From assembly GCF_900114635.1 (NCBI RefSeq), contig NZ_FOTQ01000009.1, positions 38,501 to 102,500 of the forward strand: a stretch of 64,000 nt of DNA. The letters are read 5' to 3'. This document shows, piece by piece, positions 42,715 to 51,251 of the stretch (position 1 is its first letter; each line of letters opens with the position of its first letter). The DNA comes from Shimia aestuarii (GTDB lineage: Bacteria > Pseudomonadota > Alphaproteobacteria > Rhodobacterales > Rhodobacteraceae). The notes under the pieces are model-generated. The model was not told where the DNA came from, searched no databases, and was given only the letters and a program-made list of their open reading frames with translations. The translations under genes and the position numbers were made by a program.

Positions 42715-43382
42715 GCGCCATGTTCCACCTTGTGCGTCACGCGCAGGCCAGCTTTGGCGCGGCGGATTATGACAACCTGTCCGAGCTCGGGCATCGTCAG
42801 TCCGAAGCGCTTGGCGCGGCGCTGAAGGCGCAGGGCGTGGCCCCGGATGCCGTGTTCATCGGCGCGCAAAAACGGCATCGCCAGACTTGGGAAGGTATGG
42901 AACGCGCGCTAAAGACCGGGCTGGACCCGGTGGTGCTGCCGGGGTGGAACGAGTTTGATTTCGGCGGGCTGCTTGAGGCGCGTTTTGCCGGGCGGGATGA
43001 CCGGCCCGACGATCTGCACACCGACCGCAAGACGCATTTCCGCATCCTGCGGGATACGGTTCTGGAATGGCAGCGCGAGGAAATCGACAATCCGCCCGAA
43101 AGCTTTGCCGCTTTCACGACGCGCGTCCGCGAGGCGCGCGAGGTCATCGCACAGAGCGGCGCCAAGGCCCCCATCGCGGTGAGTTCCGGCGGGGCCATCG
43201 GGCGCACGCTGGCGGATGTGCTGGACGCGCCTGCCGAGCAGATGATCCTGCTGCAATTGCAGGTCAAGAACTGTGCCGTCGCGCGGTTTGTCATGGCGCG
43301 GGGCAACACTTGGATGCACGGTTTCAACGAGACACCGCATATCACTGCGGAGAATGAACAGGACATGCTGACCTATAGCTGA
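42711..43382 (+). CDS. Histidine phosphatase family protein
   Basis: A 223-residue phosphoglycerate-mutase-like phosphatase. The RHG-type motif is LVRHAQAS (Arg9-His10, the phospho-acceptor), followed by FIGAQKRHRQTWEGM, and the second His/Gly-rich element is PIAVSSGGAIGRTL. The usual second catalytic His (SHGG) is replaced by Ser-Ser-Gly-Gly, so activity may be altered. It overlaps the nitronate monooxygenase stop (ATGA) and is followed 13 bp later by the kinase-like gene. Confidence 0.86.
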   Translation: MSAMFHLVRHAQASFGAADYDNLSELGHRQSEALGAALKAQGVAPDAVFIGAQKRHRQTWEGMERALKTGLDPVVLPGWNEFDFGGLLEARFAGRDDRPDDLHTDRKTHFRILRDTVLEWQREEIDNPPESFAAFTTRVREAREVIAQSGAKAPIAVSSGGAIGRTLADVLDAPAEQMILLQLQVKNCAVARFVMARGNTWMHGFNETPHITAENEQDMLTYS

Positions 43383-43395
43383 GGGGAGACAGCAC

Positions 43396-44421
43396 ATGGA
43401 CACCAGCACATTGGATACCGAGGCCGTCGCGGGCTGGCTGAGCGCCAACCTGCCGGGGTTCGAAGGCCCGCTTGAGGCCGCCAAGATCGCGGGCGGGCAA
43501 TCCAACCCGACCTTTTTGCTGACAACACCGGGGCGCAAATACGTGCTGCGGCGCAAGCCGCCCGGCGTGCTGTTGAAATCCGCCCATGCGGTGGATCGCG
43601 AGTTCCGTGTCCAAAAGGCCCTTGCCGGGAGTGACGTGCCGGTCGCAGGGATGCATGTGCTGTGTGAAGACGATGACGTGATCGGCTCGGCCTTTTACGT
43701 AATGGACCATGTTGCGGGGCGGCAGTTTGACGATCCGCGCCTGCCCGACCTTGATCCAGAGGCACGGGGCCGGGTATTTGACGAGATGAACCGCGTGCTT
43801 GCGGCCATTCATTCTGTCGACATCGACGCGGTGGGCCTGTCGGATTACGGACCCGAGGGCAATTATTTCGAACGCCAGATTGCACGCTGGACCAAGCAGT
43901 ACCGCGCTTCGGAAACCGAGCCGGTGCCGGACATGGATGCGCTGATTGACTGGCTTGCGGCCAACACGCCGCCCGATGATGGCAGGCGCACGCTGGTGCA
44001 TGGGGATTTCCGCATTGACAACATGCTCTTTGCGCCCGACCGCGAAGAGGTGATCGCAATGCTCGATTGGGAGCTGTCGACCATCGGACACCCCTATGCC
44101 GATCTGGGCTCGGTCATCATGCAATGGCAGATGCCTCCGGGCAACGAGGGGCGCGGGCTGGCCGGGGTGGATCGCGCAAGCCTTGGCATTCCAACCGATC
44201 AGGCGTTCATCACCGCTTATTGCCAGCGCATGGGCCTGCCCGGAATTGATCGCTTCGGCTTCTACCTTGCCTTCTGCTTCTTCCGCATGGGGGCGATCAT
44301 TCAGGGTGTTCTGAAACGCGCGTTGGACGGCAATGCGTCTGACCCTGAGCGGGCGATGCGTCTCGGGGCCTTTGTGCCGCGCTTTGCCAAGGCGGGGCTG
44401 GAGGCCGCGAAACATGGATAA
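43396..44421 (+). CDS. Phosphotransferase family protein (ACAD10/LvaA-like acyl-CoA kinase candidate)
   Basis: A 341-residue APH/choline-kinase-fold protein. GGQSNPTFLLTTPGRKYVLRRKPPG carries the nucleotide-binding strand and Lys, ALAGSDVPVAGMHVLCED the N-lobe, LVHGDFRIDNML the catalytic loop Asp, and MLDWELSTIGHPYADLG the metal Asp. The closest known relatives are the kinase domain of ACAD10/11 and LvaA, which phosphorylate 4-hydroxyacyl-CoA. The neighbours (ligase, SDR, thioesterase) support a role in acyl-CoA breakdown rather than antibiotic resistance. It overlaps the SDR gene by 8 bp. Confidence 0.85.
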   Translation: MDTSTLDTEAVAGWLSANLPGFEGPLEAAKIAGGQSNPTFLLTTPGRKYVLRRKPPGVLLKSAHAVDREFRVQKALAGSDVPVAGMHVLCEDDDVIGSAFYVMDHVAGRQFDDPRLPDLDPEARGRVFDEMNRVLAAIHSVDIDAVGLSDYGPEGNYFERQIARWTKQYRASETEPVPDMDALIDWLAANTPPDDGRRTLVHGDFRIDNMLFAPDREEVIAMLDWELSTIGHPYADLGSVIMQWQMPPGNEGRGLAGVDRASLGIPTDQAFITAYCQRMGLPGIDRFGFYLAFCFFRMGAIIQGVLKRALDGNASDPERAMRLGAFVPRFAKAGLEAAKHG

Positions 44422-45199
44422 ACGCTATCAGGACAAGGTGGTCATGATCACCGGCGCGGCCAGCGGTTTTGGCGCGCTTGCGGCAGAGATGTTTGCAGCC
44501 GAGGGTGCCAAGCTGGGCTTGTCGGATGTGAATGGCGCGCAGCTTGCCGAGGTGGCCGACGCCCTGCGCGCCAAGGGCGTCGAGGTTGTGTCGGACGTGG
44601 TGGATGTTTCAGACGAGGCGCAGGTGGCGGCCCATGTGGGTCGGATTGCCGAGACCTTTGGCACCGTGAATGTCGGGATCAATAACGCGGGCATTGGCCA
44701 TGACGTGAAGCCTTTGCAGTTCCTCAGCACGGATGATTTCGACCTGATGATGAACGTGAATGCCAAGGGCGTGTTCCTGTGCATGAAATACCAGATTCCG
44801 TTGATGCAGCAGCACGGGAGCGGCGCGATCCTGAACGTGGCCTCGGCGGCGGGGCTGGTCGGCTCGGGGCACCTGTCGCTTTATGCGGCGGCCAAACATG
44901 CAGTGGTGGGCATCACCAAGGCCGCCGCGGATGAAAACGCCAAGCGCGGCATTCGCGTGAATACGCTGTGTCCGTCATTCTCGGCCACGCCGATGGTGGA
45001 TGAAATGGCGGTACAGGTGGGCGGCAAGGCCGGCCTCAGCCGCGAACAGGCCTTTACCCATATCGCCAGCCGTGTGCCGATGGGACGCGTGAGCGCCCCG
45101 GAAGAGGTGGTGCAGGCGATGCTGTGGATCTGTGCGCCGGAAAACTCGTTCATGACCGGGCAGGCGATCGCCATTGATGGCGGCTTGACCGCCGTGTGA
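44414..45199 (+). CDS. Short-chain dehydrogenase/reductase
   Basis: A 261-residue classical SDR. The cofactor loop is MITGAASGFGALAAEMF (TGxxxGxG), then NNAG in VGINNAGIG, the catalytic Ser in LNVASAAG and YAAAK (Tyr and Lys), with a C-terminal GQAIAIDGGLTAV. It oxidises or reduces a hydroxy/keto group with NAD(P). Translation overlaps both the kinase (8 bp) and a GTG immediately before the thioesterase, so the operon is tightly coupled. Confidence 0.92.
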   Translation: MDKRYQDKVVMITGAASGFGALAAEMFAAEGAKLGLSDVNGAQLAEVADALRAKGVEVVSDVVDVSDEAQVAAHVGRIAETFGTVNVGINNAGIGHDVKPLQFLSTDDFDLMMNVNAKGVFLCMKYQIPLMQQHGSGAILNVASAAGLVGSGHLSLYAAAKHAVVGITKAAADENAKRGIRVNTLCPSFSATPMVDEMAVQVGGKAGLSREQAFTHIASRVPMGRVSAPEEVVQAMLWICAPENSFMTGQAIAIDGGLTAV

Positions 45200-45219
45200 A
45201 GACCGGGCAGGCAAGAGAC

Positions 45220-45639
45220 ATGAGTGAAACACCGCTTGACCCCCGCCTTGATGAAGACCCTTATGCCTTGCAAAAGCATCTTGGGTTCAGGCTGACCCAT
45301 TGGGATGTGGACTATGCGCGGCTGGAGCTGCCGATCGAGCATTTCCTGATGAACCGGGCGGGCATTCCGCATGGCGGCATCTACGCGACGCTGCTTGATA
45401 CGGTGATGGGCTATGCGGGCTGTTACACGGGCGATCCGGGGCACAAGAAGCTGGCCCTGACCCTTTCGCTGACCACCAACTTCCTGTCGCGCCCCATTGG
45501 GCATGTGTTGATTGCCGAGGGGCGGCGCGTGGGGGGCGGGGCCAGTACGTTCTTTGCCGAAAGCACGGTCAGCGACGAGACCGGCGAAATCATCGCGCGC
45601 GGGTCCGGCGCGTTCAAGTATCGCAAGACCCGGCTCTGA
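45220..45639 (+). CDS. PaaI-family hotdog thioesterase
   Basis: A 139-residue single hotdog domain. NRAGIPHGGIYATLLDTVMGYAG is the HGG motif and helix of the PaaI/4HBT group, and LSLTTNFLSRPIGHVLIAEGRRVGGGASTFFAESTV matches the beta sheet. It hydrolyses acyl-CoA or aryl-CoA esters. ATG 45220 is used; a GTG at 45196 overlaps the SDR stop and is an alternative start adding 8 residues. It is the last gene of the operon, convergent with the aminotransferase gene. Confidence 0.88.
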   Translation: MSETPLDPRLDEDPYALQKHLGFRLTHWDVDYARLELPIEHFLMNRAGIPHGGIYATLLDTVMGYAGCYTGDPGHKKLALTLSLTTNFLSRPIGHVLIAEGRRVGGGASTFFAESTVSDETGEIIARGSGAFKYRKTRL

Positions 45640-45645
45640 GGCGCG

Positions 45646-47037
45646 TCAGGCCGCTTTGGCCTGCCATCCCGACGCCAATTCGCCCACCGCGTTCAGGATG
45701 AAATCAACGATCTCATCCGTCATCAGCACGCTTAGGTTCAGGCGCACGAAGCCCGGTTTGCTGGTGCCGCCACCATGCAGAATGTCCTCGCGGATTTCGG
45801 CGCTGAGGGCGTCGTCGATGCTCAGGAGCGCATGCACATAAGGCCCTGCACAGGAACAGCCCCCGCGTGCCTGAATGCCATAAATCTCTGACAGCGCACG
45901 GGTAAAAGCGTTGTGGTCGATCCGCTGGCCGTTTGCGTCACGGGGGACGAAGGACAGGATCGGCAGGCGGTCGGGGCGATTGTCGGCCAACAGCTCGATG
46001 TTGGGATGTTTATACCAAGCGTCGAAGGCTCGCGCGGCCAGTTGCGCGTTGCGCGTGTCGAAATAGCCCTGTCCGATCACGTCCTTGACGATCATGGCCA
46101 GCGCGACGCGGATATCGCCGATCACGTTGGGTGTGCCGCCTTCTTCGCGCTGCTCGAGCCGGGTGACGTAATCATGCTGATGCGCGTTCACGAAAGCCAC
46201 GGTGCCCCCGCCGGGGCGATAGGGCACATCCGTCTCCACCGCGTCGCGACGCAGGATCAGAACGCCGCTGGCACCGGGGCCACCGATGAACTTGTGCCCC
46301 GAAAAAACCAGCGCGTCGATCTCGGCATCCGGGGCCGGGGTCATGGCCATGTGCAGATAGGGGCCGCCGCCAGCGTAATCCCAGACCATGCGTGCGCCAT
46401 GCGCCTTGACGGTGCGGGTCACCGCCGCGACATCGGGGCAAACGCCGGTCACATTTGCTGCGGCGCTCATGGCGACAATCACCGGGCCGGACTTGGTATG
46501 CTCTGCAAGGGCACCATTGAGCGCGTCCATGTCGGGGCCGCCTTTTGCGGCTTCGGGCAGTTCGATCACTTTTGCACCACTCTCGCGCCAGGGCAGGAGG
46601 TTGGAGTGGTGTTCATAGGGGCCAACGATGACGGTGGTGCCCGCATCGACCTGCAGCAGGTGGATCAGTTGGTTCAATCCCGCCGTCGCGCCCGAACCAG
46701 AGAAGATTACCGCATGGTCTTCGGTGCGGGCACCGCAGAGATCAGCGACAACCTTGCGGGCGTCTTCGCGCAACCGCGTGGTATGGGCGCCACAGAACGA
46801 CGCTTCGGTGTGGCTGTTGGCATAAAACGGCAGCACCTTTTCCATGACAAAGCTTTCAACCTGACGCAGGGCGCGGCCTGAGGCGACGTAATCGGCATAG
46901 ATCAGCTTGGTCGGCCCGGCAGGTGTGTCGATCGTGGCGTCCCCGCCGATCAGACCTTCGCGCAGTCCTGACAGGGGATTGGGGTCCTGCCGGAGTTTTT
47001 TGGCGAAGTCTTGGAATGCATTTGTCTGATTGGTCAT
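45646..47037 (-). CDS. Class V aminotransferase-fold PLP enzyme (cysteine-desulfurase-like)
   Basis: A 463-residue fold-type I PLP enzyme. YADYVASGRALRQVESFVMEKVLPFYANSHTEASFCG and VIFSGSGATAGLNQLIHLL match the desulfurase-like family. The PLP lysine is Lys249 in FSGHKFIGGPGASG. GGCSCAGPYVHALL holds a Cys pair at the place of the desulfurase loop. It is longer than NifS/SufS and could be a selenocysteine-lyase-like or other class V enzyme. A divergent Lrp-type regulator suggests an amino acid as inducer. Confidence 0.85.
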   Translation of the reverse strand: MTNQTNAFQDFAKKLRQDPNPLSGLREGLIGGDATIDTPAGPTKLIYADYVASGRALRQVESFVMEKVLPFYANSHTEASFCGAHTTRLREDARKVVADLCGARTEDHAVIFSGSGATAGLNQLIHLLQVDAGTTVIVGPYEHHSNLLPWRESGAKVIELPEAAKGGPDMDALNGALAEHTKSGPVIVAMSAAANVTGVCPDVAAVTRTVKAHGARMVWDYAGGGPYLHMAMTPAPDAEIDALVFSGHKFIGGPGASGVLILRRDAVETDVPYRPGGGTVAFVNAHQHDYVTRLEQREEGGTPNVIGDIRVALAMIVKDVIGQGYFDTRNAQLAARAFDAWYKHPNIELLADNRPDRLPILSFVPRDANGQRIDHNAFTRALSEIYGIQARGGCSCAGPYVHALLSIDDALSAEIREDILHGGGTSKPGFVRLNLSVLMTDEIVDFILNAVGELASGWQAKAA

Positions 47038-47159
47038 GGGACGCCCTGTTACCGTGAGTGGTGTGCTGTCAGGTTAGCGCTGTCGGGCTGGGGCGAGTTC
47101 ACTTACTTGATATGGTATGTCATCAATTTTTGTGTCATATGATCGAAATGGTAGGAAAA

Positions 47160-47615
47160 ATGGACAACATTGATCGAAAGTTGCTTGATCTGCTGCAACG
47201 CGACGGATCGCTGTCGCAGCGTGATCTGGCGGAACGGGTGGGGCTGTCCCAGAATGCCTTGTGGCGCCGATTGAAGCGTTTGGATGAGCAGGGCATTCTC
47301 AAGGGAACGCGGATGAAGATCGATCCGGCGGCGTTGGGGCTTGATCTGACGGTGTTCGTCATGGTGCGTACACGCAATCATTCCATGGAATGGGCCGAGG
47401 GGTTTGCAAAGCATGTGGCGCGCATTCCACAGGTGGCGGAGATGCACAGGATTGGCGGAGATTGGGACTATATGCTCAAGATCGTCACCACAGGCATGTC
47501 GGGGTATGACGCGGTGTATCGGCGGCTGACCACCGGCTACGAGCTGGACACCGTGACGGGGTATTTCTCGATGGAAACCATGTTGGAGGACCGGCCGCTC
47601 GACGTGTTTGGGTGA
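47160..47615 (+). CDS. Lrp/AsnC-family transcriptional regulator
   Basis: A 151-residue regulator. The winged helix is MDNIDRKLLDLLQRDGSLSQRDLAERVGLSQNALWRRLKRLDEQGIL, and the RAM ligand domain includes VARIPQVAEMHRIGGDWDYMLKIV. I choose ATG 47160 because GTAGGAA lies just upstream and the length matches the family; earlier ATGs at 47139 and 47148 are possible. The shared upstream gap with the aminotransferase gene holds an AT-rich dyad TGATATG...CATATGA (about 47109-47143) that could be its binding site. Confidence 0.9.
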   Translation: MDNIDRKLLDLLQRDGSLSQRDLAERVGLSQNALWRRLKRLDEQGILKGTRMKIDPAALGLDLTVFVMVRTRNHSMEWAEGFAKHVARIPQVAEMHRIGGDWDYMLKIVTTGMSGYDAVYRRLTTGYELDTVTGYFSMETMLEDRPLDVFG

Positions 47616-47658
47616 GGTTAGCGCGGTGGGCCAGCGCCCGCAGGCAAGCAAGTAGACC

Positions 47659-47706
47659 GCGGGGGCCAGCCCCCGCACCCCCGGAGTATTTTTGGCAAAA
47701 TGAAGA
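47659..47706 (-). repeat. 3'-end element: TTTTGCC..AAATACTCCGGGGG plus hairpin (copy 3)
   Basis: On the minus strand, just after the hydrolase stop: CTTCATTTTGCCAAAAATAC, then TCCGGGGGTGC and the hairpin GCGGGGGC/GCCCCCGC (47659-47666 with 47669-47676). Same layout as copies at 11834 and 32044. Confidence 0.75.
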
Positions 47707-47711
47707 GGTGG

Positions 47712-48650
47712 TCAGGCGCGGGCCTTGGCGGCGGTCTGGAGAATGAACTCTGCGCAAGCTTCGGGGGCCGTGAGCGGGATCATGTGGCCATGCCCGGGCA
47801 GGAGCGTGGTGTCAAAGCCGAAAGCAGCCATGGGGGTGCCGTGGTGGTCGGGAGACAGAATGGCGTCGTCTTCGGCAAACAGGATGGCTCCGGGCACGCG
47901 CAGGTCGGTCGCGTAGCGTTCCGTCAGGTGGGACACGCTTTCGCGCGTGGCCATCAGGTCAGCAGACGCCGAGATGAAGGTTTCCGGGCGCAGCGCAAGC
48001 GGTCCGCCTCCTCTGGTTTCGAAGTCTGTGGGGACCGGGTCGGGGGCGAAGATCTCTTGCAGCATGCGGCGGCGGGTGAGCCGCGTCATTGGGACCACAA
48101 GCGTGTGGGCCAGAACACGGCGCATGCCGCGCCATTTGAGGTGGAGCGGGCGAAATACGTCGGGAATGCCCGCCTGTGGTTGGGTTGCAGGGCAAAGCAG
48201 GGCAAGGGCGGCCGGCGCGTCGGGTCGCTCAAGCGTCATCGCCAGCGCCACCGCGCCGCCAAGGGAATGGCCGACCAGAACCGGGTTGGTGATGCCTTGG
48301 CGATCGAGGAATTCCCAGATCATCGTGGCTTGGGCTTCAAGCGTGGCCTGTCCGTCATCCACACGTGTGGAGTAGCCGCTTCCGGGTCGGTCGAGCGCTA
48401 TCACGTGATGCGATTTGGCCAGAATGTCGACCATTGCATATGTGAAGTGGTGCAGATTGCCGGCCAGTCCGTGGATCAGCACAATCGGTTGCGCCTCTTT
48501 GGGGCCGGCTTCGACGTAGTGGATGGTTCCCCCGGTGACGGGCTGGAAAGCGCCGGTCGGAGGCTGCGCAGTTTCAGCGGCGCGCGACAGGGCACGGGTC
48601 CAAACGGCAAGGCTCGCGATCAGGGCGAGGAAGACAACAAGGGCGGTCAT
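47712..48650 (-). CDS. Alpha/beta hydrolase with N-terminal membrane anchor
   Basis: A 312-residue hydrolase. An N-terminal hydrophobic helix (MTALVVFLALIASLAVWT) probably anchors it or exports it. IVLIHGLAGNLHHF is the oxyanion region, VIALDRPGSGYS a conserved strand and LVGHSLGGAVALAM the nucleophile elbow (GHSLGG); LPGHGHMIPLTAPEA gives the catalytic His. ATG 48650 is preferred to a start 18 codons upstream. Substrate unknown. Divergent from arsR. Confidence 0.85.
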   Translation of the reverse strand: MTALVVFLALIASLAVWTRALSRAAETAQPPTGAFQPVTGGTIHYVEAGPKEAQPIVLIHGLAGNLHHFTYAMVDILAKSHHVIALDRPGSGYSTRVDDGQATLEAQATMIWEFLDRQGITNPVLVGHSLGGAVALAMTLERPDAPAALALLCPATQPQAGIPDVFRPLHLKWRGMRRVLAHTLVVPMTRLTRRRMLQEIFAPDPVPTDFETRGGGPLALRPETFISASADLMATRESVSHLTERYATDLRVPGAILFAEDDAILSPDHHGTPMAAFGFDTTLLPGHGHMIPLTAPEACAEFILQTAAKARA

Positions 48651-48770
48651 GCAGGCTCCGGTATGAACCTGCGCATGAGGGCGCGGCTGTGTGGGGGGAG
48701 TCAAGTCACAACTGCCGCGCGCGTCATGCGGTTGTTACAGAAACTTCATCATATGGGGTCGGGGAATCGC

Positions 48771-48808
48771 TTGCCTGAAAATTCACATTTCAATAATTCA
48801 TGAATTAT
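48771..48808 (+). promoter_or_regulatory. arsR promoter with operator covering the start codon
   Basis: -35 TTGCCT (48771-48776), a 17-bp spacer and -10 TAATTC (48794-48799) place the transcription start at about 48806-48807. A perfect 16-bp palindrome ATAATTCATGAATTAT (48793-48808) covers the -10, the start point and the first bases of the arsR ATG (48807). It fits an ArsR operator and predicts a leaderless message. Confidence 0.65.
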
Positions 48809-49139
48809 GGAAAAGACTAACGCCCTGTCGGCCTTTGCTGCCCTGAGCCAACCGCTTCGGCTGGAAGTGTTTCGCCTGTTGATTACGCGGGGCGAGGACG
48901 GGATGCTTGCGGGTGAGATCGCTCATGCGATGGATGTGCGCCAGAACACACTCTCGGCCAATCTCTCTGTGCTGTTGCATGCGGGGTTGGTGCGCAACAC
49001 GCGCGAGGGGCGGGCCATCCGGTATTTTGCCGATACCGAGGGGCTTCGGGGGCTGCTCGGGTTCCTTTTGCAGGATTGTTGCGGCGGGCGTCCGGAGCTG
49101 TGTCAGCCGTTGATCGAGGATCTGACATGCGGATGTTGA
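48807..49139 (+). CDS. arsR: Arsenic-responsive repressor ArsR
   Basis: A 110-residue ArsR/SmtB regulator. The winged helix spans roughly residues 10-75 ([14 protein letters not shown]...[19 protein letters not shown]). It lacks the helix-3 CVC site; instead it has C-terminal cysteines C91, C92, C99, C108 and C110 ([10 protein letters not shown]...TCGC), like the Acidithiobacillus-type ArsR that binds As(III) at the C terminus. No ribosome site is visible because the ATG lies at the predicted transcription start. First gene of arsR-acr3-gap-arsJ. Confidence 0.93.
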   Translation: MEKTNALSAFAALSQPLRLEVFRLLITRGEDGMLAGEIAHAMDVRQNTLSANLSVLLHAGLVRNTREGRAIRYFADTEGLRGLLGFLLQDCCGGRPELCQPLIEDLTCGC

Positions 49140-49164
49140 GCGGGATAGGAATGGGAGCCTCGGA

Positions 49165-50220
49165 ATGAGTGATCACGCGCGAGAGGCCGAAGCCGGTTTG
49201 GGAACGTTTGAACGCCTCCTGTCGCTTTGGGTGGCGTTGGCCATCGGGGCGGGCTTGTTGCTTGGCAGCGTGATGCCGGGTGTATTCGGCGCGCTGGCTG
49301 CGCTGGAGGTGGCGTCCGTGAACCTGCCCGTCGCGGTGCTGATCTGGGCGATGGTCTATCCGATGATGGTGGGCGTGGACTTCGGATCGCTGGCCCATAT
49401 CGGGGAACGGCCCAAGGGGCTGGCGATCACGCTGGTTGTGAATTGGCTGGTCAAACCCTTCACCATGGCCGCACTGGGAGTTCTGTTCTTTGAACATGTC
49501 TTTGCCGCATGGATCGCACCCGAGGATGCGCAGGCCTATCTGGCGGGGGTGATCCTGCTTGGCGCGGCGCCCTGCACGGCGATGGTGTTCGTCTGGTCGA
49601 ACCTCACGCGCGGTGATCCGACCTATACGCTGGTGCAGGTGAGCGTGAATGACGTGATCATGGTCTTTGCCTTTGCGCCGATCGTCGCAGTGTTGCTTGG
49701 GGTGACGGATATCGTGGTGCCGTGGGAAACGCTGATCCTGTCGGTGGTGCTTTACGTGCTTTTGCCCCTGCTGGCGGGGTTGGTGACACGGTCCCGGCTG
49801 GTCCGGCAGGGCGGTGAGGCCGCCGTGGATGCCTTCAAGGCCAAGGTGGCGCCGTTTTCGATCACAGGCTTGCTGGTGACGGTTGTGCTGTTGTTCGGGT
49901 TTCAGGCGCAGGTGATCCTGAGCCAGCCTTTCGTGATCCTGCTTATTGCCATTCCGCTTTTGATCCAGTCATACGGCATCTTCTTCCTTGCCTATGGTTG
50001 GGCGCGTCTGTGGAAAGTGCCGTTCAACGTGGCCGCGCCCTGCGCCATGATCGGCACGTCGAATTTCTTTGAACTGGCCGTGGCCGTCGCGATCTCGCTT
50101 TTTGGGCTGGGATCGGGGGCGGCACTGGCCACCGTCGTGGGGGTGTTGGTCGAAGTGCCGGTCATGCTCTCGCTTGTTGCTTTTGCCAACCGCACGCGCG
50201 GATGGTTCCCGACTGATTGA
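49165..50220 (+). CDS. acr3: Arsenite efflux transporter Acr3
   Basis: A 351-residue, ten-helix member of the ACR3 family. [39 protein letters not shown] with the essential Cys137, NDVIMVF and [16 protein letters not shown] with the conserved Glu are family landmarks. It expels As(III) using the proton gradient. It lies 25 bp after arsR and 11 bp before gap. No arsenate reductase gene follows in the operon, so arsenite must arise elsewhere or be met directly. Confidence 0.95.
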   Translation: MSDHAREAEAGLGTFERLLSLWVALAIGAGLLLGSVMPGVFGALAALEVASVNLPVAVLIWAMVYPMMVGVDFGSLAHIGERPKGLAITLVVNWLVKPFTMAALGVLFFEHVFAAWIAPEDAQAYLAGVILLGAAPCTAMVFVWSNLTRGDPTYTLVQVSVNDVIMVFAFAPIVAVLLGVTDIVVPWETLILSVVLYVLLPLLAGLVTRSRLVRQGGEAAVDAFKAKVAPFSITGLLVTVVLLFGFQAQVILSQPFVILLIAIPLLIQSYGIFFLAYGWARLWKVPFNVAAPCAMIGTSNFFELAVAVAISLFGLGSGAALATVVGVLVEVPVMLSLVAFANRTRGWFPTD

Positions 50221-50231
50221 GGACTGAACAC

Positions 50232-51242
50232 ATGACCAGAATCGCCATCAATGGCCTTGGCCGCATGGGCAAGCTCGTGATCCGCAGCTTTTTTGACCTT
50301 GGGCTGGATGCCGAGATCGTGCTTTTGAATGACGCGATGGGCGACCCCGAGCTGCACGCCCACCTGCTGGAATTTGACACGGTGCATGGGCGTTGGCGGG
50401 CGGATTTTGCCTTTGATGACAGTAGTATCACGGTCGATGGCCAGCAGATGCGCTTTACCTCGACACGTGATCTTGATGCCCTGCCGCTTCAGGAACTGGG
50501 CGTCGATCTGGTGGTGGACTGCACCGGGGCGTTCAAGACCAATGCCAAGCTGCAGCCCTATTTCGATCAGGGGGTGAAAAAGGTCGTGGTGTCCGCCCCG
50601 GTCAAAGAGGCGGATGTGGCCAATATCGTCTATGGCGTCAACGAAAGCGCCTATGACCCGGCCGCGCACCGGGTCGTCACGGCGGCCTCCTGTACCACCA
50701 ACTGTATCGCGCCGGTGGTCAAGGTCATCAACGAGGCGCTGGGGATCGAGCAGGCGTCTTTCACCACGATTCATGACGTGACCAACACGCAGGTGATCGT
50801 GGACCGCGCCCACAAGGATCCTCGCCGGGCGCGTTCGGCGCTGAATTCGCTGATCCCGACGACAACCGGGTCTGCCAAGGCGATCATCCAGATTTTCCCG
50901 GAACTGGAGGGCCGCATTGACGGCCACGCTGTGCGGGTGCCGCTGTTGAACGCGTCGCTGACCGACATTGTCTTTGACGTGAGCCGCGACACCACCGCCG
51001 AAGAGGTGAACAGCCTGTTCGAAGCGGCCTCCAAGGGCGCGCTTGAAGGCATTCTGGGCTATGAAACGCGCCCGTTGGTTAGCTGCGATTACACCAATGA
51101 CGAACGCTCGACCATCGTGGACGCCCTGTCGACGCGGGTGGTGAACGGGCGGCACGTCAAGGTCTATGCGTGGTATGACAATGAATGGGGCTATGCATGG
51201 CGACTGGCGGATGTGACCCGCATGGTTGTTGCCAGCCTCTGA
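50232..51242 (+). CDS. gap: ArsJ-associated glyceraldehyde-3-phosphate dehydrogenase
   Basis: A 336-residue GAPDH. The NAD-binding start is RIAINGLGRMGKLVIRSF, the active site AASCTTNCIAP (Cys154), with TTTGSAKAI and NASLTDIVFDVSRDT, and WYDNEWGYAWRL at the end. In ars operons this enzyme uses arsenate instead of phosphate to make 1-arseno-3-phosphoglycerate, which ArsJ exports. Its position between acr3 and arsJ supports that role over a glycolytic one. ATG 50232 follows an AGGACTGA site. Confidence 0.94.
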   Translation: MTRIAINGLGRMGKLVIRSFFDLGLDAEIVLLNDAMGDPELHAHLLEFDTVHGRWRADFAFDDSSITVDGQQMRFTSTRDLDALPLQELGVDLVVDCTGAFKTNAKLQPYFDQGVKKVVVSAPVKEADVANIVYGVNESAYDPAAHRVVTAASCTTNCIAPVVKVINEALGIEQASFTTIHDVTNTQVIVDRAHKDPRRARSALNSLIPTTTGSAKAIIQIFPELEGRIDGHAVRVPLLNASLTDIVFDVSRDTTAEEVNSLFEAASKGALEGILGYETRPLVSCDYTNDERSTIVDALSTRVVNGRHVKVYAWYDNEWGYAWRLADVTRMVVASL

Positions 51243-51251
51243 CCATTCACC

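Noticed and set aside
43396..44421. Aminoglycoside resistance kinase
   Set aside because: The APH fold is present, but the neighbourhood is acyl-CoA metabolism and the sequence resembles ACAD10/LvaA-type kinases more than resistance enzymes.
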